From contig JAJXYC010000013.1 in assembly GCA_021780815.1 (NCBI GenBank), positions 186,001-250,000 of the forward strand: a stretch of DNA of 64,000 nucleotides. Direction: 5' to 3'. This DNA is from Bacteroidota bacterium (GTDB lineage: Bacteria > Bacteroidota > Ignavibacteria > Kapaibacteriales > UBA2268). The stretch's first letter is position 1. Each line of letters starts with the position of its first letter. The position numbers were made by a program, and so were the translations under genes. The notes beneath the pieces are model-generated. The model saw only the letters and a list, made by a program, of their open reading frames with translations, was not told the DNA's origin and did not search any database. This document shows, one piece after another, positions 19,633 through 28,954 of the stretch.

Positions 19633-20349
19633 TTAAAAGCCGTAACCAATTGATAAAGATAAAACTAATCCACCAAAATCGGTCATTGGAAGTCCTTGAA
19701 TACTTTCTAATCCTCTTCCACCAAAAGGTATATAATAATATTTAATACTGAAACTTGCGACAGAACTACCAAATGAACGAAAATCTGCACCAATTGCTAC
19801 ATCACCACCAAATCTAACATAAGTTGTAGCATAGTTCCATGCTTCGAACCACCCTTTTTGGTAAGGATTGGAAAATATTAATGATGGACCTACTCCTAAA
19901 GAAATAAAAGGTTTAAATGAACCTGCTAACGCATTTGCAAATAAAATATGGGAATATCCAAAAGTTATTGGCACTAAAAATAATCTATTAATTTTATTAG
20001 GTACTATCCATTGACCTGTATTATAATCCCAATATTCAAATTCATCTGTATTTCTTGCTCCTGAAATATAAAAACTACCAAATATAATATTGTTATTATC
20101 AATGAAATTATTGTAAAAGAAACCCAAGCCTAAGCCAGAATTAGAAAAGGCAACATCTAATCCTAACGATTGATTTATGATATTTTCTGATGGATTATAT
20201 AATTTTACTGGTGCCGATGGCTTAAATATATAAGTTGAATCTACTTTACGAACTCTGTCTTTATCGTCTTGTCCATAAAGTGAAATTGATACAAGTCCAA
20301 ATAAAATTATATATAGAAGAATATTTTTTATCTTATATTGAATTTGCAT
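19633..20349 (-). CDS. Outer-membrane beta-barrel protein, function unknown
   Basis: A 238-residue protein with a signal peptide (hydrophobic segment ending SLYGQ) and a body of alternating hydrophobic strands with many Gly and aromatic residues (LGLGFFYNNF, FISLGVGPSLIF, VLSLSIGYGF). It ends in Phe, the usual C-terminal signature for barrel insertion by the BAM complex. No family name can be given. It is 82 bp upstream of the giant secreted protein on the same strand, but the -7-like element at 19593-19600 suggests separate transcription. Confidence 0.75.
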   Translation of the reverse strand: MQIQYKIKNILLYIILFGLVSISLYGQDDKDRVRKVDSTYIFKPSAPVKLYNPSENIINQSLGLDVAFSNSGLGLGFFYNNFIDNNNIIFGSFYISGARNTDEFEYWDYNTGQWIVPNKINRLFLVPITFGYSHILFANALAGSFKPFISLGVGPSLIFSNPYQKGWFEAWNYATTYVRFGGDVAIGADFRSFGSSVASFSIKYYYIPFGGRGLESIQGLPMTDFGGLVLSLSIGYGF

Positions 20350-20429
20350 TTTTGCACGCTTAAATTTAATTATTTAGACACTTTTCAAGACGAAATAGTT
20401 ACAAAAAAACTTTTTTTATTGCAAAGTTA

Positions 20430-21257
20430 TTAGTCATTGTTTAATTGTACTATATTTGGATTTTCTATTGAGAAACCAAGTAAAAATTCTGCAATTTTTT
20501 TGAAATTTGGGGATAAATCCGTAATAAAAAATTCAACTTGCGGAACAGCAGAAAAATCAATTGTATCGTTATTTAAAATATGTTTTTCAGCAAGAATTCT
20601 TAATACTTGGATAGAGGATTGTTCGCCGGTATCAATTAAATTTACATTTGGTAATAAATCTTGAATAATTTTTGACAAAGCTGGGTAATGAGTGCAACCA
20701 AGAATCAAAGTGTCAATATTTTTTTCAGAAAATTCTACTAAATAATTTGATGCAATTAATTTAGTTGCTTCATTGTCAAGAAATAGTTCTTCAACGAGAG
20801 GTACAAACAATGGACAAGGTTTTGAATAAATTTTTAGTTTTTTTGTATCTGCAATTTGTTTTAATTGTTGTTCGTAACTTTGACTATCAATTGTCGCTCT
20901 TGTACCTATAACAGCGATGTTTTTTGTTCGTGAAGTGCGATAAGCGGCAATAGCCGAAAAATCAAGCATTCCTACAACGGGAATATCTCCTGCAAGTTTT
21001 CTGACATTTTCTAATGCTAACGAAGAAACTGTATTGCAAGCAATAACAATCATTTTAACATTTTTTGAAAGTAAAAATTTTGTTGCTTCTTCGGCATAAC
21101 GTTTTACTGTTTCTTGTGATTTATTTCCGTAAGGTACTCGGGCAGTATCTCCGAGATAAAGAAATTTTTCATTTGGTAAAAATCTAATAAGCTGTTTTAA
21201 AACAGTTAAACCTCCTACCCCTGAATCAAAGACCCCGATTAATGAATTTATGTCCAT
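20430..21257 (-). CDS. murI: Glutamate racemase
   Basis: A 275-residue cytoplasmic enzyme that makes D-glutamate for peptidoglycan. The GVFDSGVGGLTVL opening is diagnostic. The two catalytic cysteines are Cys74 (VIACNTVSS) and Cys188 (LILGCTHYPAL). Its start is 3 bp after the stop of a secreted T9SS protein, so it appears to be co-transcribed with, and possibly translationally coupled to, an unrelated exported protein. Confidence 0.97.
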   Translation of the reverse strand: MDINSLIGVFDSGVGGLTVLKQLIRFLPNEKFLYLGDTARVPYGNKSQETVKRYAEEATKFLLSKNVKMIVIACNTVSSLALENVRKLAGDIPVVGMLDFSAIAAYRTSRTKNIAVIGTRATIDSQSYEQQLKQIADTKKLKIYSKPCPLFVPLVEELFLDNEATKLIASNYLVEFSEKNIDTLILGCTHYPALSKIIQDLLPNVNLIDTGEQSSIQVLRILAEKHILNNDTIDFSAVPQVEFFITDLSPNFKKIAEFLLGFSIENPNIVQLNND

Positions 21258-21260
21258 ATT

Positions 21261-22610
21261 TCATTTTAATATTTCAAAGTTAATGTTTTGAAGATTATTT
21301 CCTTGTTGCAAAAGCATAATGTAACTGCCTGTTGGCAAACTTAAACTCTCGAAGGAAATAACGTTATCTCCAATATTTAAGTTACTAATATTTTCAACTA
21401 ATAACGATTGACCGAGTGTATTAATTATTTCAATTTTTAATGTTTCGTTTACTTTTGAATTAAATAATAAAGAAAAGTGGTTGTTCCTTACAGGATTAGG
21501 AAAAATTTTAGAAGAAACAGCTAAATTACTGGAATTCGTTGGGATATTACTGGTAATATTATTTGATTGGTAAAGACCACCATCTAACAATGCTGCGTAA
21601 ACTTGGATACCACTTTTACTCGATGGTAAATTTGGTATTGCTATATTTCGTACATCAAAATTTTGAGGAAGACCATCTGAAATAATATCAAACCATTGTC
21701 CGGAAATACCTGAAATACCAACACCTAATTCGCCACAAGCAGAAGCTATAAAATTAGATTCGGTAGGATGTTCTTGAATATCAAATACACGAAAACCTTT
21801 TGCCGAAAGTAATGTCCAAGTTTTTCCTGTATCGTTACTGAAATAAATTCCTTTTCCAATTATGACTTTATTAAATGTAACTGTGTCAGCACCACAATAC
21901 ACAAAAGCAGGATTTGTTGTAGAAGGTTGTACGCATAAAATCCTTAATCCTTCTAATCCTGATACATCTTTAGTCCAAGTATTGCCTCCATCAGTACTCC
22001 TTGCTATTCTTCCGTAATTTGAATTATCCGATGCAATGAAAATATCTCCTGTTTTTTGTGAAATTTTCAAATCGTTAATTGTAGATAAAAGATTTGAAAA
22101 ATTAGTTGTTGCGAAACTATCATCAGAAATAGTCAAACCTTCGGAAGTGTTTATAGACGTTACAAAGTATCTTTCTTTCCCTTTATAAGAACCTATTATT
22201 AATTTTTGCATAAGTTTAGTATCTTCTATGAGAGGTGTTAAATCCCAATTTGAATAACTGCCTTGTGAACGAAGTATAGACGAGCGATTTAATTGCATTG
22301 TTACAGCATAATAATCCGATTCTGCTGATTTTGTTACATCAAAGCAAGTATATCCGCTTAAATATGGTCCCTGATAATTTTTCCCAAAATCAGAACTTGT
22401 ATAAAAGCCAGAGCCAAAATATGGTATGAACGGTGAACTATTCCAAATATCAATATACAAAGAATCGCCTAAAACAACCATTAAATTATCTTGTAAAAAT
22501 TTGACCTTATGCACTTGTTCAAAGGGTGTTTCTACTTTCTGAAAGATTTGGGCAGTTGAAAAATAAGTTACTAAAATTAATCCTGTAAATAGTAAAGTAA
22601 ATCTTTTCAT
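21261..22610 (-). CDS. Secreted BNR/photosystem-like repeat protein with T9SS sorting tail
   Basis: A 449-residue exported protein. The start at 22610 is chosen because the signal peptide (MKRFTLLFTGLILVTYFSTAQ) begins there with AGG upstream; the frame continues to 22646 without support. The body has Asp-box/BNR-like repeats (STDGGNTWTKD, SNDTGKTWTLL), suggesting a beta-propeller. The last 80 residues are a T9SS type A tail (IFPNPVRNNHFSLLF ... LPTGSYIMLLQQ). Ligand or substrate unknown. Lies directly upstream of murI. Confidence 0.83.
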   Translation of the reverse strand: MKRFTLLFTGLILVTYFSTAQIFQKVETPFEQVHKVKFLQDNLMVVLGDSLYIDIWNSSPFIPYFGSGFYTSSDFGKNYQGPYLSGYTCFDVTKSAESDYYAVTMQLNRSSILRSQGSYSNWDLTPLIEDTKLMQKLIIGSYKGKERYFVTSINTSEGLTISDDSFATTNFSNLLSTINDLKISQKTGDIFIASDNSNYGRIARSTDGGNTWTKDVSGLEGLRILCVQPSTTNPAFVYCGADTVTFNKVIIGKGIYFSNDTGKTWTLLSAKGFRVFDIQEHPTESNFIASACGELGVGISGISGQWFDIISDGLPQNFDVRNIAIPNLPSSKSGIQVYAALLDGGLYQSNNITSNIPTNSSNLAVSSKIFPNPVRNNHFSLLFNSKVNETLKIEIINTLGQSLLVENISNLNIGDNVISFESLSLPTGSYIMLLQQGNNLQNINFEILK

Positions 22611-22633
22611 TGTTCTTACCTTTTTTAACTTTT

Positions 22634-22641
22634 CAAAAATA
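22634..22641 (-). promoter_or_regulatory. Candidate -7 element (TATTTTTG) for the BNR protein-murI unit
   Basis: TAnnTTTG match on the minus strand, 24-31 nt before the ATG at 22610; supports that start over one at 22646. Confidence 0.4.
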
Positions 22642-22752
22642 CGCATTGAAAGTAAATTAATTTTGTTTTTGGAAATATTTATTTTGATATTTTCGTTTAA
22701 TTATCAAATTAAACTTAATCTAATAAGTAAGTAATTAATTATACATTATACT

Positions 22753-23766
22753 ATGTTTTTGATTTTAAACACGTTTCACAATCCTTATTTCAATATTGCA
22801 TTGGAAGAGTATTTCTTTTCCAAATTTCAAGAACCAGTTACTATTTTTTATAGGAATTCGCCATCGGTAATTTTGGGTAAACATCAAATTGCTCTGAAAG
22901 AAATTAATTCACGATATGTAGCAAATAATAAAATACCTGTAATCAGAAGAATATCGGGTGGGGGAGCGGTTTATCATGATTTAGGAAATATAAATTTCAC
23001 TTTTATTAAAAACGGCGAAAGTGAGAAATTATCAGATTTTCCTAAATTTACTGAACCTATTATCAAGTTATTGAATGATTTAGGTATTTCCGCTAAATTA
23101 GCCAATAAAAGTGATATTGTGGTTAATGATGTTAAAATTTCAGGGAATGCCGAACATACTTTCAAAAATCGTATTCTTCACCATGGAACAATCTTATTCT
23201 CGAGTGATTTGCAAAATCTTTCAAATTCGTTAAAGCAAGATGAGAACAAATTTGTTGATAATTCTGTGAAGTCAAGAAGAGCAAATGTTATGAATTTAAT
23301 TTCATTTGTAGAACAGCATCAAAGCAATTTAATTTCTAATTCAAATTTTTCAAAAGTTCTATGGGATGTTGAAGAATTTTTGACTATGCTTTATATGAAT
23401 TTTTTAATTTATTCCAGTGATATACAACAGTATGTGTTAAACAAAATTGATATTAAAAACATTAATCAATTAGTTGATGAAAAGTATAAAACTTTTGAAT
23501 GGAATTATGGTTATTTAGGAAATTATCAATTTCAAAATGTTGTATTGAAAGATGATTTGCGACTGCAAGTATATTTAAATGCAGAAAATGCCATTATTAA
23601 AGAAATTGAAATTGAAAGTAATGATGAGAATTTATTTGGAATATCAAAATTTATAGTTGGCAAAAAACATCTTTGGCAAGAAATTAAAGAAGAATTAATA
23701 ACTTTAGAGAAACAAGCAAAAATAAATAAATTGCAACTTGGAGTATTAATGGATTTATTGTTCTAA
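22753..23766 (+). CDS. lplA: Lipoate-protein ligase A
   Basis: A 337-residue enzyme that activates lipoate with ATP and attaches it to lipoyl domains of pyruvate and 2-oxoglutarate dehydrogenases and the glycine cleavage H protein. The RRISGGGAVYHDLGN motif binds lipoyl-AMP, and Lys128 in DVKISGNAE is the conserved active-site lysine. The length shows the full two-domain form with the C-terminal accessory domain. Monocistronic; no Shine-Dalgarno is visible before the ATG. Confidence 0.94.
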   Translation: MFLILNTFHNPYFNIALEEYFFSKFQEPVTIFYRNSPSVILGKHQIALKEINSRYVANNKIPVIRRISGGGAVYHDLGNINFTFIKNGESEKLSDFPKFTEPIIKLLNDLGISAKLANKSDIVVNDVKISGNAEHTFKNRILHHGTILFSSDLQNLSNSLKQDENKFVDNSVKSRRANVMNLISFVEQHQSNLISNSNFSKVLWDVEEFLTMLYMNFLIYSSDIQQYVLNKIDIKNINQLVDEKYKTFEWNYGYLGNYQFQNVVLKDDLRLQVYLNAENAIIKEIEIESNDENLFGISKFIVGKKHLWQEIKEELITLEKQAKINKLQLGVLMDLLF

Positions 23767-23869
23767 ATCACAATTTAATTATTTGGAATCAGGCATTAGA
23801 TTGTTGATAATTTTCTTGACGATTACATTAATTTTATTAATTTGGTTGGGTATCTAAAATAATGTTCTA

Positions 23870-23997
23870 ATGAACATTGCAGTTTTTGTTAAAAATGGAG
23901 AAATTAAGGTTACTTTCACAAAAAAAATGAAACATTTGCTCAAATAGAAGAAAAAGTATCGAAAATGTTTATCCAAACAAATAATAGAATTACTTAA
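23870..23997 (+). pseudogene. Possible small frameshifted ORF
   Basis: An ATG at 23870 opens a frame that reads MNIAVFVKNGEIKVTFTKK and then stops at 23945-23947. After an 8-A run (23920-23927), the +1 frame continues sensibly as ETFAQIEEKVSKMF and ends at 23997. One extra A would join them into a 42-residue protein. It may be a decayed gene, a slippage site or an assembly error in the homopolymer. It overlaps the 3' end of tmk on the other strand by 8 bp. No family recognised. Confidence 0.3.
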
Positions 23998-24595
23998 TTT
24001 TATCTAAAATAATATTTAGAATAATTTGAAAAATTTCTTCTTTTGATTGAGATGCATCTATAAAAACAAAACGTTCAGGATATTTTACGCAAAGTTCAAG
24101 AAATCCATCAGTAACATTTTTGAAGAATTCAAGCCCCGATTGTTCCATTCTATCTAAATCTTTGTGCTTACGTCTTGAGATTCCAATTTCGGGGGATAGG
24201 TGTAAATAAAAAGTAATATCAGGTAGCAAGTTTTGTGTAGCTAATTGGTTGCATTTTTCAATGCTTTGTATATCTAATCCACGACCATAACCTTGATAAG
24301 CGGTGGAAGAGTCAAAAAATCTATCGGAAAGCACGAGTTTATTTTGTTTTAAAGCAGGTAAAATGACTTTTTCGGTTAAATCTGCTCTTGCCGCTTCAAA
24401 AAGCATCAGTTCAGTAATTCCATTCATTTCATTTTTTGATGCAAGTAAAATATTACGGATTTGCTCGGCTATGTCAGTGCCACCAGGTTCACGTATTGAA
24501 ATAAATTCAATCCTATTTTCCAATAAATATTCTGATAGCAATTCAATTTGAGTGGATTTTCCACTACCGTCAATACCTTCAAATGTTATAAACAT
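23990..24595 (-). CDS. tmk: Thymidylate kinase
   Basis: A 201-residue nucleotide kinase that phosphorylates dTMP to dTDP. The P-loop is GIDGSGKS at residues 7-14, and the DRF/Y motif (DRFFDSSTAYQGYGRG) begins at residue 91. Its start overlaps the end of rsmI by 10 bp, so it is the last gene of an argD-like, glycosyltransferase, tadA, rsmI, tmk operon. Confidence 0.97.
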   Translation of the reverse strand: MFITFEGIDGSGKSTQIELLSEYLLENRIEFISIREPGGTDIAEQIRNILLASKNEMNGITELMLFEAARADLTEKVILPALKQNKLVLSDRFFDSSTAYQGYGRGLDIQSIEKCNQLATQNLLPDITFYLHLSPEIGISRRKHKDLDRMEQSGLEFFKNVTDGFLELCVKYPERFVFIDASQSKEEIFQIILNIILDKIK

Positions 24596-25329
24596 CTTTC
24601 TCCTGAAATTAATACAACAAATTCACCTTTTAGATTTTCTTTTTTATTGACCAAATCATAAACTTCTTTAATAGTTCCACGTATCGTTTCTTCAAATTTT
24701 TTTGAAATTTCCCTTGAGATAGAAATTTTTTGATTCTCCGTAAAAATTTCTTTAAGTTCGAGGACTAGTTTTTTAATTCTAAATGGAGATTCGTATAAAA
24801 TTATAGTACTATCTAAATCTTTGAGATTTTCCAAGAACTTTTTTCTGTTTTTCTTCTGTGGTGGGAAGCCGAGAAAAGTAAAAGAATGTACAGGGAAGCC
24901 ACTAAAGATTAATGCAGGTAAAACAGCATTAGCGCCGGGCAATACTTCAAAATATAAATTATTTTCAATCATTAGTTGAACGATTTTGTATCCTGGGTCA
25001 GAAATTAAAGGTGTTCCTGCATCACTAACAAGTGCAACTTTTTTCCCTTCTTTAATTAATTTTATAATATATTGAGATTTTTCAGTTTCATTAAAATTAT
25101 GATAACTAAAAAGTTTAGGAACCGGTATACTATAAAATTTAAGTAATTTATCGGTCGAACGAGTATCTTCGCAAGCAATATAATCAACAGAACGTAATAT
25201 ATTTAAAGAACGCAGAGTTATATCTTGCAGATTCCCGATTGGAGTAGGGACAATGTATAAACCTACTTCTAAATCTGAGGGTTGCAAAAATTTATTTATA
25301 AAATCATTTTTTGTTTGTTCATCATTCAT
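24586..25329 (-). CDS. rsmI: 16S rRNA (cytidine1402-2'-O)-methyltransferase RsmI
   Basis: A 247-residue SAM-dependent tetrapyrrole-methylase-fold enzyme. Family motifs are LYIVPTPIGNLQDITLRSL, CEDTRSTDKLL and ALVSDAGTPLISDPGY. RsmI methylates the ribose of C1402 in 16S rRNA at the decoding site. It overlaps tadA by 8 bp upstream and tmk by 10 bp downstream, which points to translational coupling. Confidence 0.96.
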   Translation of the reverse strand: MNDEQTKNDFINKFLQPSDLEVGLYIVPTPIGNLQDITLRSLNILRSVDYIACEDTRSTDKLLKFYSIPVPKLFSYHNFNETEKSQYIIKLIKEGKKVALVSDAGTPLISDPGYKIVQLMIENNLYFEVLPGANAVLPALIFSGFPVHSFTFLGFPPQKKNRKKFLENLKDLDSTIILYESPFRIKKLVLELKEIFTENQKISISREISKKFEETIRGTIKEVYDLVNKKENLKGEFVVLISGERCL

Positions 25330-25789
25330 TGTCTTTTGAACGTAATTGCTTAAAAAAAGTTTTTAATAATAGGCTACTTTCATTTTCTAAGACCCCTGAT
25401 AAAATTTCAACTCTATGGTTCAATTTCGGATTTTGCACGATATTTAATACTGAGCTACAAGCGCCAGATTTAGGATCAGGAGCGGCAAAGACTAAACTTT
25501 TAATTCTTGCTAATACAATTGCACCAGCACACATTGAGCAAGGTTCTAATGTTACATATAAAGTTGTATCAAGAAGATGTTTGTATCCAATGATTTTTAT
25601 AGCTTCTTGAATAGTAAGCAATTCAGCATGTGCTGTTGAATTAGAAAGTTCTTCCACCCGGTTATGATTTTTACTTATAACATTATCATTTAGAACAATA
25701 ACTGCGCCAATTGGTATTTCTCCTTTTTGTTCTGCTTTTTTTGCTTCATTTAAAGCAATTTGCATAAAATATTTATGTCGTTCTTCCAT
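25322..25789 (-). CDS. tadA: tRNA-specific adenosine deaminase TadA
   Basis: A 155-residue cytidine-deaminase-fold enzyme. The zinc site is His54-Ala-Glu56 with Cys84 and Cys87 (PCSMCAGAI). TadA converts A34 to inosine in the tRNA-Arg(ACG) anticodon. The 10 bp gap to the upstream glycosyltransferase and the overlap with rsmI place it in the same operon. The SMCAGA context fits TadA better than other CMP/dCMP deaminases. Confidence 0.95.
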   Translation of the reverse strand: MEERHKYFMQIALNEAKKAEQKGEIPIGAVIVLNDNVISKNHNRVEELSNSTAHAELLTIQEAIKIIGYKHLLDTTLYVTLEPCSMCAGAIVLARIKSLVFAAPDPKSGACSSVLNIVQNPKLNHRVEILSGVLENESSLLLKTFFKQLRSKDNE

Positions 25790-25799
25790 TATATCTTTA

Positions 25800-26930
25800 T
25801 TACTTCTTTAAAGAAAATGTTTGTCCTTTCCAAACAACTTTTTTATTAAATATTAAAAATGGTAGAACTAACTCAAATAGCATAAAGAAGAGCAATGCAA
25901 TTGGTGAAATTAAAATGAGTTTTCCTTGTCTAAAATTAATTAGAGACGGGAAAACAATTGTAAAATCGGCAATATTTCTTAACACAATAAAAGCAATTGC
26001 AACCAAAGGTATGTTGTAAGCCAAACTTAAAGTAAAACCTAACCAAATTGAAATTGTAGAAATAACAAATAAAACAGCAATCCAACCAAGTGCTAACCCA
26101 CCAATTGCCCATCGCCTATGCTGACTTACATAATCAGAAAATGTATCAACAGGCAAAGTAGTAACGCTACTATTTGTATTTGAGTTATAAACTGCGGTAT
26201 AGCCTGCTTTATGAATTGCCCGAAGAAGAGCAAAATCTTCTGTAACAGAAAATTTAATAAAACGGTAACCGCCAACTTTTTGATACACTTCTTTGCTTAC
26301 TGCTAAGTTATTACCATAACAGCCAACAGGCATATTTACTCCTATTCCTCCACTTGCCATTGTATGTAAATATAACCATTCTAATGCTTGAACTTTATCA
26401 AATAATCTTTTGGTTTTCATCAAAGTAAAAGAAAGAACTATGCCGACTTTGTGATTATTGAAAATTGATGAAACTGAATCAATCCAATTTGGATGAACAA
26501 TACAATCTGCATCAGTCATTAATATAATATCACCTTTGGCAATGGAAATTCCAGCATCAATAGCACCGGCTTTGCCTTTTAAATTTGTATCTGGGTTATT
26601 GTTGGTTAAATGCAAAACCTTTAAATTTGTAACTGTTTTAAGAAGATTATCTAATATTTTTTGTGTAGAATCGCTTGAACGGTCGTTTATTACAATAATT
26701 TCATAATTTTCTCTTGGGTAATTTGATTTTGCAATAGAAAGAATTGCATTTTCAATATTTTTTTCTTCATCTTTTGCGGCAATAATTACTGATACAAAGC
26801 CTTTGTATTTCTGATTTTTTGCAATATATTTTTTATTGACTTTCCATTCTTTAATTGCACCAATAAAGAAAATAGAAAATCTAAATAAAAAGATTAAAGC
26901 CAGAAGTAATAAAATTGAGAATAAGTTCAT
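25800..26930 (-). CDS. Family 2 glycosyltransferase, membrane-bound
   Basis: A 376-residue protein with an N-terminal membrane helix, a GT-A domain and three or four C-terminal helices. VSVIIAAKDEEKNIENAI opens the nucleotide-sugar site, DADCIVHPNW is the metal-binding DxD-type motif, and QHRRWAIGG is the Q/RXXRW-type motif of processive or lipid-linked GT2 enzymes. It probably transfers a sugar to a lipid or polymer on the cytoplasmic face; the acceptor is not known. It starts immediately after the argD-like stop. Confidence 0.88.
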   Translation of the reverse strand: MNLFSILLLLALIFLFRFSIFFIGAIKEWKVNKKYIAKNQKYKGFVSVIIAAKDEEKNIENAILSIAKSNYPRENYEIIVINDRSSDSTQKILDNLLKTVTNLKVLHLTNNNPDTNLKGKAGAIDAGISIAKGDIILMTDADCIVHPNWIDSVSSIFNNHKVGIVLSFTLMKTKRLFDKVQALEWLYLHTMASGGIGVNMPVGCYGNNLAVSKEVYQKVGGYRFIKFSVTEDFALLRAIHKAGYTAVYNSNTNSSVTTLPVDTFSDYVSQHRRWAIGGLALGWIAVLFVISTISIWLGFTLSLAYNIPLVAIAFIVLRNIADFTIVFPSLINFRQGKLILISPIALLFFMLFELVLPFLIFNKKVVWKGQTFSLKK

Positions 26931-28115
26931 TTAAAAACTCACTAAAGAAGTATTTAAAGCACTAATAAATTCATCAATATCATTTTTAGAAATAATTAAA
27001 GGAGGCACGATACGCAAAACATTGGTGTGTGTTGCATTGGAAATGACTTTATTTTGCAACAAAACTTCTACCAATTTTTTTGCTTCAAAAGAAAGAACTA
27101 ACCCTTGCATAAAACCTAATCCCCGTATTTCCAGAATAAGTTTAGGGAATTTATTTTTTAAATCGTGGAGTTTCTTTGTTAAATAACTTCCATTTTCTTG
27201 TATGTCGTTGAGTAATCCACCACTAATTTCATCTAATACTACACTGCCGGCAGCACAAGAAAGAGCATTTCCACCGAAAGTAGTCCCATGTTGGGACTTC
27301 TCCCATACATTTGCCAGATGAGATTGTGCCAATATAGCTCCAAGTGGCAATCCACCGCCAAGTCCTTTGGATAAGGTTACAATATCAGGAGTAATACCAA
27401 AATGTTCAAAAGAAAAAAATTTACCTGTACGTCCCATTCCCGCTTGAATTTCATCGGCAACAATTAAAAAATTATTTTGTTTTCTAAGTTCAATTAATAG
27501 ATTTATAAAATCTTGCGAAACAGATGAAATTCCGCCTTCACCTTGTATAAATTCAATGAAAACAGCTGCAACATCTAAATTTATATTTTCCATCAGAGAT
27601 TCTATTGAATTATATGGGATGATTTTAATATTTTCTAAAAATGGTCCCATTCCATTTTTATATATAGGGTTATCCATTAAAGATAAAGCTCCATAAGTTC
27701 TTCCATGAAACCCATTTGAGAAGGCAAGAATTTCTTTTTTATTATTTAAACTTCCCCATTTACGGGAGAGTTTCAATGCTCCTTCTATACTTTCAGTCCC
27801 TGAATTTGTTAAAAATATCTTTGGGAACTTTGTTATAGAATATAATTTTTCTGCAAATTCAATTTGTGCATCTTGATAGAAGTAATTTGACAAGTGTAAA
27901 TATCTTTGTGCTTGTGTATTAATTGCTTGAAGAATTTTTGGGTGAGAATGACCTAATACATTAACTGCAATTCCACCTAAAAAATCTAAATAAGTGTTAC
28001 CGTCTTTATCAGTTATTCTGCAGCCTTTTGCATTTTCAATTACGATTGGTAAACGACTATAAGTTTGTAAAAAACGCTCATTTTCAATTTGAATTAATTC
28101 ATTTCTTGTGTCCAT
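26931..28115 (-). CDS. Class III aminotransferase, ArgD-like (acetylornithine aminotransferase family)
   Basis: A 394-residue PLP enzyme. GNTYLDFLGGIAVNVLGHSHP, the TNSGTESIEGALKLSRKW phosphate-binding region, ADEIQAGMGRTGKFF and the PLP lysine in TLSKGLGGGLPLGA all fit acetylornithine/succinyldiaminopimelate aminotransferases. The start at 28115 is chosen because upstream in-frame codons to 28181 are not conserved. No arginine gene is adjacent, so the substrate is not certain. First gene of the five-gene operon ending in tmk. Confidence 0.88.
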   Translation of the reverse strand: MDTRNELIQIENERFLQTYSRLPIVIENAKGCRITDKDGNTYLDFLGGIAVNVLGHSHPKILQAINTQAQRYLHLSNYFYQDAQIEFAEKLYSITKFPKIFLTNSGTESIEGALKLSRKWGSLNNKKEILAFSNGFHGRTYGALSLMDNPIYKNGMGPFLENIKIIPYNSIESLMENINLDVAAVFIEFIQGEGGISSVSQDFINLLIELRKQNNFLIVADEIQAGMGRTGKFFSFEHFGITPDIVTLSKGLGGGLPLGAILAQSHLANVWEKSQHGTTFGGNALSCAAGSVVLDEISGGLLNDIQENGSYLTKKLHDLKNKFPKLILEIRGLGFMQGLVLSFEAKKLVEVLLQNKVISNATHTNVLRIVPPLIISKNDIDEFISALNTSLVSF

Positions 28116-28421
28116 ATTGTTATTTCTCTTTTTATTAATTTTGATATAATCAAATAAGTAATAGTTTGTACAAAACATCAAATTTTTAATTTATTGTTTT
28201 TGCAATTGCAGTTTTTGCTATTTTCATTTTTCTTATTTTACAAAATTATTAATTTTAATAAGAAATATTAATAAAAACGTTTTTTAATATAAATTTCTGT
28301 ATTTAAATTTAAATTTATTATTTTTGTAAAATAGATTAATTATGAATGAATAAATAATTATTAAATTTAATTTGAAATAGCAAATATTAAAAGAATTTAT
28401 TAATAAAAAAAGAGGTTAAAG
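28116..28421. other. 306-bp divergent intergenic region
   Basis: AT-rich gap between the argD-like gene (-) and purE (+). It contains a -7-like element in each direction (28241-28248 on minus, TAATTTTG; 28319-28326 on plus, TATTTTTG). No gene or stable hairpin seen. Confidence 0.5.
28319..28326 (+). promoter_or_regulatory. Candidate -7 element (TATTTTTG) for purE
   Basis: TAnnTTTG match 96 nt before the purE ATG; no clear -33 element. Confidence 0.35.
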
Positions 28422-28922
28422 ATGAACCAAGTTGAAGTAGGTATAATTATGGGGAGTGATTCGGATTATCCAATAATGGAATCTGCTGTAAATGTATGTA
28501 GAGAATTTTCAGTGTCTTACGAAGTGAAAGTTATATCAGCGCATAGAACACCAGAAGACCTTGCGGATTACGCCAAAACAGCAACTGAGAGGGGATTAAA
28601 GGTAATCATAGCAGGAGCAGGAGGTGCAGCGCATCTACCTGGTGTTACTGCGGCGTTTACTGTTTTACCTGTCATTGGAGTTCCAATTCATACTAAAACA
28701 TTGAATGGTATAGATTCTCTTTATTCTATTGTGCAAATGCCACCGGGTGTTCCTGTTGCAACTGTTTCTATTAACGGTGCTAAAAATGCAGCTTTACTTG
28801 CAATGCAAATTCTTGCTACAAGTGATAAAACAATTTATAATAAATTAATTAGCTTTAAAGAAAAAATTGCTGATGAATCTCGTTCTAAAAATCAAAAAGA
28901 TGAGTTTGGGATTTTTCTTTAG
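28422..28922 (+). CDS. purE: N5-carboxyaminoimidazole ribonucleotide mutase
   Basis: A 166-residue class I Pur[14 protein letters not shown] is the substrate phosphate-binding loop, SAHRTPEDL carries the catalytic His, and [11 protein letters not shown] completes the site. It moves the carboxyl group from N5 to C4 in purine synthesis and normally works with PurK, which is not in the window. The start has AGAGG 7 nt upstream. Its 3' end faces rimO with 32 bp between the stops. Confidence 0.97.
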   Translation: MNQVEVGIIMGSDSDYPIMESAVNVCREFSVSYEVKVISAHRTPEDLADYAKTATERGLKVIIAGAGGAAHLPGVTAAFTVLPVIGVPIHTKTLNGIDSLYSIVQMPPGVPVATVSINGAKNAALLAMQILATSDKTIYNKLISFKEKIADESRSKNQKDEFGIFL

Positions 28923-28954
28923 CGATTGTTGTGGTTTTTGAAACAAAAAATTCA

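Noticed and set aside
28934-28952. TTTTTG/CAAAAA mini-hairpin between purE and rimO
   Set aside because: Six weak pairs with no GC core; not convincing as a terminator.
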